Shown: piece after piece, positions 58,726-64,000 of the stretch
How the letters are laid out: each line of letters begins with the position of its first letter
Numbering within the stretch: position 1 is the first letter of the stretch
Source of the DNA: Sisyra terminalis
Lineage: Eukaryota > Arthropoda > Insecta > Neuroptera > Sisyridae
Length of the DNA stretch: 64,000 nucleotides
Direction: 5' to 3'
NCBI GenBank assembly: GCA_958496175.1
Contig: OY292277.1
Coordinates: 6,386,001-6,450,000, forward strand
The notes under the pieces: generated by a model
Told to the model about the DNA's origin: nothing
What the model saw: the letters and a program-made list of their open reading frames with translations, nothing else
The model's database searches: none
Position numbers and translations under genes: made by a program

Positions 58726-59139
58726 CAGGGATGTCAAACTCGCGGCCCGCGGGCCACTTGTGGCCCGAGATGAACATTTTTGCGGCCCAGTCAATATATC
58801 CAATGCAAAATAAAATAAAATGAAAATATGAATTTAGAAACGAAAATGTATAAAATTATAATATACTATATATATATAAACTATTCTAAACTGTATTAAT
58901 AACGGTCCGGTTGGGTTAATTTTGAAAGTAGTCTCGGAGAATAAAATTTCTGGCGAAATAGGAAAGATAGTAGTAGAGAAGAGATATAAATAATAATTTG
59001 ACTTTATATAATGTTTATGACCAAGTACAGTTCAAAATAAAATTATTTGTTTCTATAAACATTGACTTTTTTTTGCGGCCCACCTCCAACTAAGCATCGT
59101 TTATTTGGCCCAAGTAAGCTTTTGAGTTTGACACCCCTG
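58726..59139. mobile_element. hAT element, 414 bp, non-autonomous
   Basis: The left tip is cagggatgtcaaactcgcgg followed by cccgcgggcc. The right tip is gagtttgacacccctg. An exact 8-bp duplication ccataaac lies at 58718-58725 and 59140-59147. The tcaaactcgcggcccgcggg motif is characteristic of a widespread animal hAT group. Non-coding. Confidence 0.95.
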
Positions 59140-59147
59140 CCATAAAC

Positions 59148-60015
59148 GATCCATAAATATTCGGAATTTCCTGAAAATTTTAGTTCTAGCAAATAAAATT
59201 AAAGTCCAACAGCATCGTTAACCAGACCAAGAAAGTCTGCTCCAATTAATTGATAAGAAATTTTATTAAAGCGACAAATTAAGGGGATGAGGGTTGTAAA
59301 TACTTAGTACCTATAATCATCGATTATCCCTGGAGTATGTGGATAAATTATCGCACGCTAATTGCACAAATATGAATGAAAATTAACAACATCGCCACAC
59401 CCTCATCTTGCCGGCCAACATTCCATATCTGCGAAAAGTATCTCGGGAAACATTAAGGGCCAGGATACGGAGGAGAGGTCCGGGAACGAAGCTGTGTCAC
59501 GAATCCCAGTTGGGTTACGAACACGCAATATACCGTGACATGGGAAAAAAATTAAATGGAGTAAAATGCTGAGATTTTCGTATAGGATTTAATATACAAA
59601 CATATATGTGGGAACAACAAAAATGCACCGTTTACATTAAAAGTTTACTTTTTTATTTGTTAAACAAATCAAATTACAAAAAAACAAATCACGTATCACA
59701 CACTCTAATCATTAGAGTTAAATTAATTCTATATATATATATAAGTTAATTACTTAACAAACTATTTGAAATATTGCAAATCAGATTTTGCTAGAAGAGG
59801 TCAGGGGGAATACTGATGTTTTAATTAGATTCAGATTTGAGCAATTTATCTAAATGTGAAAAATGAGATCAACATTTCTAAGTCTTGATGGAAAATTCGG
59901 GATTGTAAGCTCGAAAGAATCAGTGCCGCTAGATTTGCCGAATTTTAGTCGAAAAGTTTAAGATTACATTCAGTAGCAGAACCATATAATTACACTACTT
60001 CTATAAGCATTTAAT
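59148..60015. other. Unique non-coding DNA downstream of the lipase gene
   Basis: No gene recognised. 59390-59545 is GC-richer (tctcgggaaacattaagggc). Confidence 0.4.
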
Positions 60016-60023
60016 TTGGGATA

Positions 60024-60077
60024 CTAATCCCCGCTTTGCGGGGTATTACAATATTATAGTTCTGGTACTGAAGTACC
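60024..60077. other. Two adjacent hairpins downstream of lipase
   Basis: CCCCGC-TTT-GCGGGG (60029-60043) and GGTAC-TGAA-GTACC (60064-60077) are perfect stems 20 bp apart, about 55-100 bp past the lipase stop on its minus strand. They could lie in its 3' untranslated region, or be the end of a Helitron-like element, which often has a GC hairpin near its tip. Confidence 0.5.
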
Positions 60078-60129
60078 TTGAATAATAAATTAAATAGAAG
60101 CAAACTAATAGAGTTTGAAAATAACATTG

Positions 60130-63100
60130 TTATTCTAATAGATTGAAAAGTTTTCGCATTTCTTCGGTTGATTTAAAATCGGCATCGCGTCCATATGGTG
60201 GTTTGGAATTTGTTCGGACGTAATAGATTCCTCGAGCTCTAAAAAGTTGAAGAAAATATTAATTTTTTGTGGAGAATTTCAAGAAATTGGAACTTACTCT
60301 CGATTGACTCCAAAACCCATATAAACAGGTTTGGTTGATTGGCATGAAGATTCAACATTGGGATTATTAATACATTTGGTCGCGAGAAAGGCATCCGGAC
60401 GTAAAATAGTTTCGGCATAATATTTCCAGGATCTTAAATGACTACATGAAACTAGAAAAAAAAGGAATGAAATACTTGTTGGATTGATTACTTAAGTTAA
60501 AGTTACCAAAATCTCCGATTTTGTCTCTTTTACGAAAGTTTTTCGGTTGGCAACCGGGTTGATAGTGTGTGCCTCCATTGGGATAAAAATCAACATGTCC
60601 CATTGATGCTGGAAAGCCAAACACCCCGCCATCCGTATGGATAACATCGACAAATTTGGCATCTTGGAAATGGAGTCTTGATTGGCTGCCGCCTTTTTCG
60701 TAGAGTGGAAAAGCTGGATCTAGACCGGTGATTCGGCCAAGACGTGGATTCCCGTTGGAATCACGTAGACGTTTGCCGGCAAAGCCGGCCACTTCGCCGC
60801 CCAAACTGAATCCAATCACGTGGATGTCTTCGACGGGAATTCCAATCGCGTTGAGATTCATTATGAAATTGGCCAAATATTTTCCAACGACTCGCGTGTT
60901 TTTAACCGCCGTCGGATACCAAGGCATCGCCGCCAATCGACCCCATTCCAAACAAATAACGTTGTAATCCCCCTTCTGTAAATAAGCTAAAAAAAAATTC
61001 CTCTCTAATCGATTCTTCAATATATTTTTTTTTTAATTACCATCTCGTAATACTCGACAACTTAAGCCTTCATTCCCCGTCCCCGACGGCATCTCCAAAA
61101 AGCCATGCACAAAAATCACTGTCGGCTTTGCCCGATTTATCCGAAAGGCATCAAAAAAATTCTCCAATTTACTAATATTGTTCATTGGCAACTGAAATCC
61201 CGGTCCATCGGGATTCGTTCGCGTAAACAACAAATATTTGATATCATTTGGTGGATCAAGCGGACAACAATACTTCAAATCTTGGCATTCTCCATGTGGC
61301 ATACGTGAAACCATCACATTTTGACTCACTGAAATCCAAAAATGAAAAATTATCAAATAAAATGTCCGAATCCATCAATTTGAGTAATAAAAAATGAAAA
61401 AAATCCAAGAAAAAAAAATAAAAAAAAAAGGTTCCACCGAGATTTGAACTCGGATCGCTGGATTCAAAGTCCAGAGTGCTAACCATTACACCATGGAACC
61501 GTTGTGTTACAGCTGCGTTAAACACTAATATAAGCAAACACAATGCCACACAAAAATGCTGACTTTATATTTTATTGATAAAATATTTATAAATGATAAA
61601 TACAATCACAAAAATCTTCATATTAATGGTTTTGTTTACAATAAACTCAATTTGATTAATTTATGGCTGTATTATAAATCAATGCGCATTTAAACTTTTT
61701 CCGCATTAAAAAACCTTCAAAAAAAACAAGTATTGTTGCATTTCCATAGTATAATTGTTGCACTTGACAAATAAATTTGATCATTTAATGGATGTAATTG
61801 GTTTTTTGTACATTTATATTTTTTTTTAATCATTAAAAAAGAATGATTTTTCTTTCTAAAGTCTGATAATATTGCGATAAAATTTGTTTTCCTCGAGTTG
61901 TATTAGTTAAATCAGTGGTTCTCAACATTTAATGATTGATTTTTGCATACTAGCTTATGCAAAAAAGATTTCCAATAATAGTTATGAGATAATTTGGTAT
62001 TTTTTATAAGGTTTAAATTTACAAAGCCTTCTATTATTACTTTGTCTTGATAAATTGTTTCCATAGTTACATATAAATAATCAGTCGCAATAAAGATGAA
62101 AAATACTTTTTGTAATACCTAAAAATAGGATAGCAAAAACAAATTTTATTAACAATGGCTACCATGTATAATGTTTGATAGTTTTTATGATTATTTCGAC
62201 TATAATAAATCTGAGAAAAAAAAAACACTTAATTTAAATATTAGACGGAGACAAGATTTGAGGCATTTAATTTAAAAAAACCGCATCTCTTAAATAACAT
62301 TACGAAATTTCTCTTTTCATCTCTGAATATTTCCAGCGTAGACCTTCAAAGGTTACGCTTTTATTAATCGTAGTAGGCATATGCAACAGAAGAAAAAAAA
62401 ATTTAAATAAATCCGTTAATGCAATACGTCACACTATTTTTTTCCAATTTTCCATTGCATACTGGAATATGGTAAAATACCGTTAATGATTTCGGATATG
62501 TTTTTTATGACTCTTTTATTCATAGTACAATTACGAAAGGCATTCGAAAAAATCGCACAAGACCCAAAAAACACTTCCAAAGTGAGGTTAAGGTGAATCA
62601 CGTTTTGAAATTGCCGCCAATAAAACTTGAATAAAAAAAAAAACAAATGAAACTTGAGCGATTGAGTCATTGTTGGAAGCCAAAAAAAACTGGTACTTTT
62701 AATTATTACATTGTTGTCGTTTAAGTGTTACAAAATTGAAGCTACTTGATCCAATTTAAAAAAATGTGTAATAACATTGGTAACCTTGATCGATTTTCAT
62801 TGGGTTTTTTTTCCCGTTGATCTTTTATTTTTTTGAGATAAAATTACTAAGCGCCAAGGCGCGAAAATTTAAATAAAGACAATGTCACCAGGACAATTTT
62901 CGTCTTCCTTCATACAATGAAAAAAAAATTTTCGTTTGATTAAAGATCACCAGGGCATGGTCAGTTTCAAGGATTCAATTTTTTTTTCTTATCATTCAAC
63001 AATTTATGTATATTTTCCGATTTTCTTGTATTTTTGTCGCTTTAGGCTCATTATTATTTATAGCGAATTGTTTAAAACAAATTAAAGTTCTATAAATAAT

Positions 63101-63758
63101 TCATTTACAATGTTTTTCAAAGGACAGTCGTTTGTTTTATGCTTTTGTTTTTCCACAACAACTACGCCTTTGTTTTAGAAATGAAAATTATAAGGAACTG
63201 ATATTTCCTTGGAATTTTTTCAGGAACTTATTCAAGACATCGTTTGCATAAAATATCGAGTAGGGTGAGACGTGAAGGGGAAGGAATTTTTTTTTAATTC
63301 CAATTGTTTTTTTTTTAATTTCTGATGTTTTAACATGCTAACAATGGCATAAACTTATCAATTACTTTGGACAAAGGGTGCTAAAATTAATTGTTAAAGA
63401 AAATTGTTAAAAAATGTATATTTTTTTTCCAATACAAAAAAAAATTGTTGATATGCTCATTTGTTTTTTCTTTAATCCATTAAAACAATTTGATTCTCAT
63501 CGATTTTATTGTAAAGAAATTACAAGAAATAGAATGGTATGATGCAGCCAATAGAAAATGAGTTGTTATGGATTCCTTGCAAAAACAAAAGAAGTCTAAA
63601 CAAAAGACTGGCGTCTAGTAATAACCAATAGGAAAGTTTTATTAGGTAGTGCACCACAAAACAAATGAAAATTTCCGAATAAAAAACCAAAACTTACATA
63701 AATTGGCACTTTGCACTTGACACAAAATAAGGGAATTTATAAGCATTGAAGCGGCCAT
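60130..63758 (-). CDS. Secreted pancreatic-lipase-family protein (5 exons)
   Basis: Hydrolyses ester bonds of neutral lipids or phospholipids outside the cell (family role; substrate unknown). Exons: 63698-63758, 61041-61328, 60507-60986, 60298-60451, 60130-60238; all introns GT-AG and all phases agree, giving 1092 bases and 363 residues, usual for the family. Residues 1-18 (MAASMLINSLILCQVQSA) are a plausible signal peptide. The oxyanion-side motif VHGF is at 94-97. The nucleophile elbow GFSLGG has Ser177, Asp206 lies in LDPAFP and His281 in CSHLRSWKYY, so the triad is complete. Cys262 to Cys279 bounds a short lid of about 16 residues, as in phospholipase A1-like insect members and shorter than in pancreatic lipase. 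No C-terminal PLAT domain. The first exon is the least certain part: it is chosen on its Kozak context, GTAAGT donor and matching phase. tRNA-Gln lies in intron 1. Confidence 0.9.
61430..61500 (-). tRNA. tRNA-Gln (anticodon UUG)
   Basis: The minus strand folds as a 71-base tRNA. The acceptor stem is GGTTCCA/TGGAACC, the D arm TGGTGTAATGGTTAGCA, the anticodon arm TCTGGACTTTGAATCCAGC with TTG at plus positions 61465-61467, and the T arm CCGAGTTCAAATCTCGG. There is no intron. T-rich sequence right after the 3' end is a polymerase III terminator. It sits inside intron 1 of the lipase gene on the same strand, about 100 bp before exon 2. Confidence 0.97.
61501..63697 (-). other. Lipase intron 1, upstream part
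   Basis: AT-rich, non-coding. A hAT-tip-like cagtggttctcaacattt lies at 61913. The ORF at 62434-62670 (minus) has no domain. Confidence 0.5.
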
Positions 63759-64000
63759 TTTTATTTTTCTTAAATTTTTCACAAAAAATCACTGATTTTC
63801 CGAAAATTTTCTTGGAAAGATTTTCCCAAGCAATTTTCGAATAGGATTAAATCGAATACTTCGAAGCCTCTACGTGTGAAAATCGGTGCAGATACACCCA
63901 CATACACATACACAAAAAGGCTGAAAAATCGAATTTTCACCGGGAAAACAATCCGCGATCGACAGAGGACGATGCGCTCGATCGTCCAACAAATAGCCAC
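63759..64000 (-). promoter_or_regulatory. Probable 5' leader/promoter of the lipase gene
   Basis: Upstream of the proposed start. On the minus strand the distal part is GC-richer (gacgatcgagcgcatcgtcc) and grades into an AT-rich stretch ending aaaaataaaaATGG. An open frame runs through it to the window edge without a family match, so another gene's exon cannot be excluded. Confidence 0.35.

Noticed and set aside
58620..58823. 67-codon ORF across the hAT tip
   Set aside because: It starts in flanking DNA and reads through the hAT end, so it is incidental.
61256..61549. Signal-peptide-like stretch (ALCLLILVFNAAVTQ) as the lipase first exon
   Set aside because: The frame has no ATG, starts from GTG, and runs straight through tRNA-Gln. 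No donor gives the phase needed by exon 2. The exon at 63698-63758 fits phase and donor.
1..64000. CRISPR array, operon or prophage
   Set aside because: No regularly spaced short repeats with unique spacers and no bacterial gene layout; introns and animal transposons show a eukaryotic genome.

Overview
The window looks like an AT-rich arthropod genome, most likely an insect. The support is a five-exon lipase gene with GT-AG introns, two nuclear tRNA genes with poly-T tails, and many animal DNA transposons (hAT, mariner, pogo/Tigger and TTAA-target types) beside decayed non-LTR retrotransposons. I see no operons, bacterial signals or CRISPR array. I could not fix the order or species from sequence alone.

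Genes are sparse. The one secure protein gene is at the right end, on the minus strand: a secreted pancreatic-lipase-family protein of 363 residues (exons 63698-63758, 61041-61328, 60507-60986, 60298-60451 and 60130-60238), with tRNA-Gln(UUG) lying in its first intron. tRNA-Ser(UGA) lies at 8272-8352, minus. At 47.3-47.8 kb there is a likely head-to-head pair. On the minus strand is a 33-residue single-pass membrane microprotein. On the plus strand is a first coding exon with a membrane anchor followed by a basic stretch. About 220 bases separate them and may be a shared promoter. A small secreted-type ORF at 5651-5863 (minus) is possible but unproven. A GC-rich island at 32.0-32.6 kb looks like the promoter or leader of a gene whose coding exons lie elsewhere.

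Most of the rest is mobile DNA. (1) Large near-palindromic TA-flanked elements (0.8-2.2 kb) occur in four sequence families (called A-D here). They share similar tips and a common subterminal box next to the sequence ttaatattaatattaag. (2) hAT elements with 8-bp target duplications lie at 2397, 17444, 22188, 29988, 37145, 39243 and 58726. Two of them still carry the C-terminal dimerisation part of a transposase. (3) A 150-bp MITE family with 9-bp duplications (12945 and 42208) is inserted into an older copy of itself at 42 kb. (4) pogo-like MITEs lie at 9920, 29574 and 43176. (5) TTAA-target elements lie at 53850, with the empty site visible in sister copies, and probably at 26756 and 26212. 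(6) There are mariner transposase relics at 3340 and 21950 and non-LTR reverse transcriptase relics at 4330, 26580 and 36190.

The most interesting signal is a small RNA-like motif found four times in two otherwise different inverted-repeat elements (13.2-13.6 kb and 33.5-34.1 kb). It resembles a minimal type I hammerhead ribozyme core, and both its hairpin stem and its short closing stem change in a compensated way between families.
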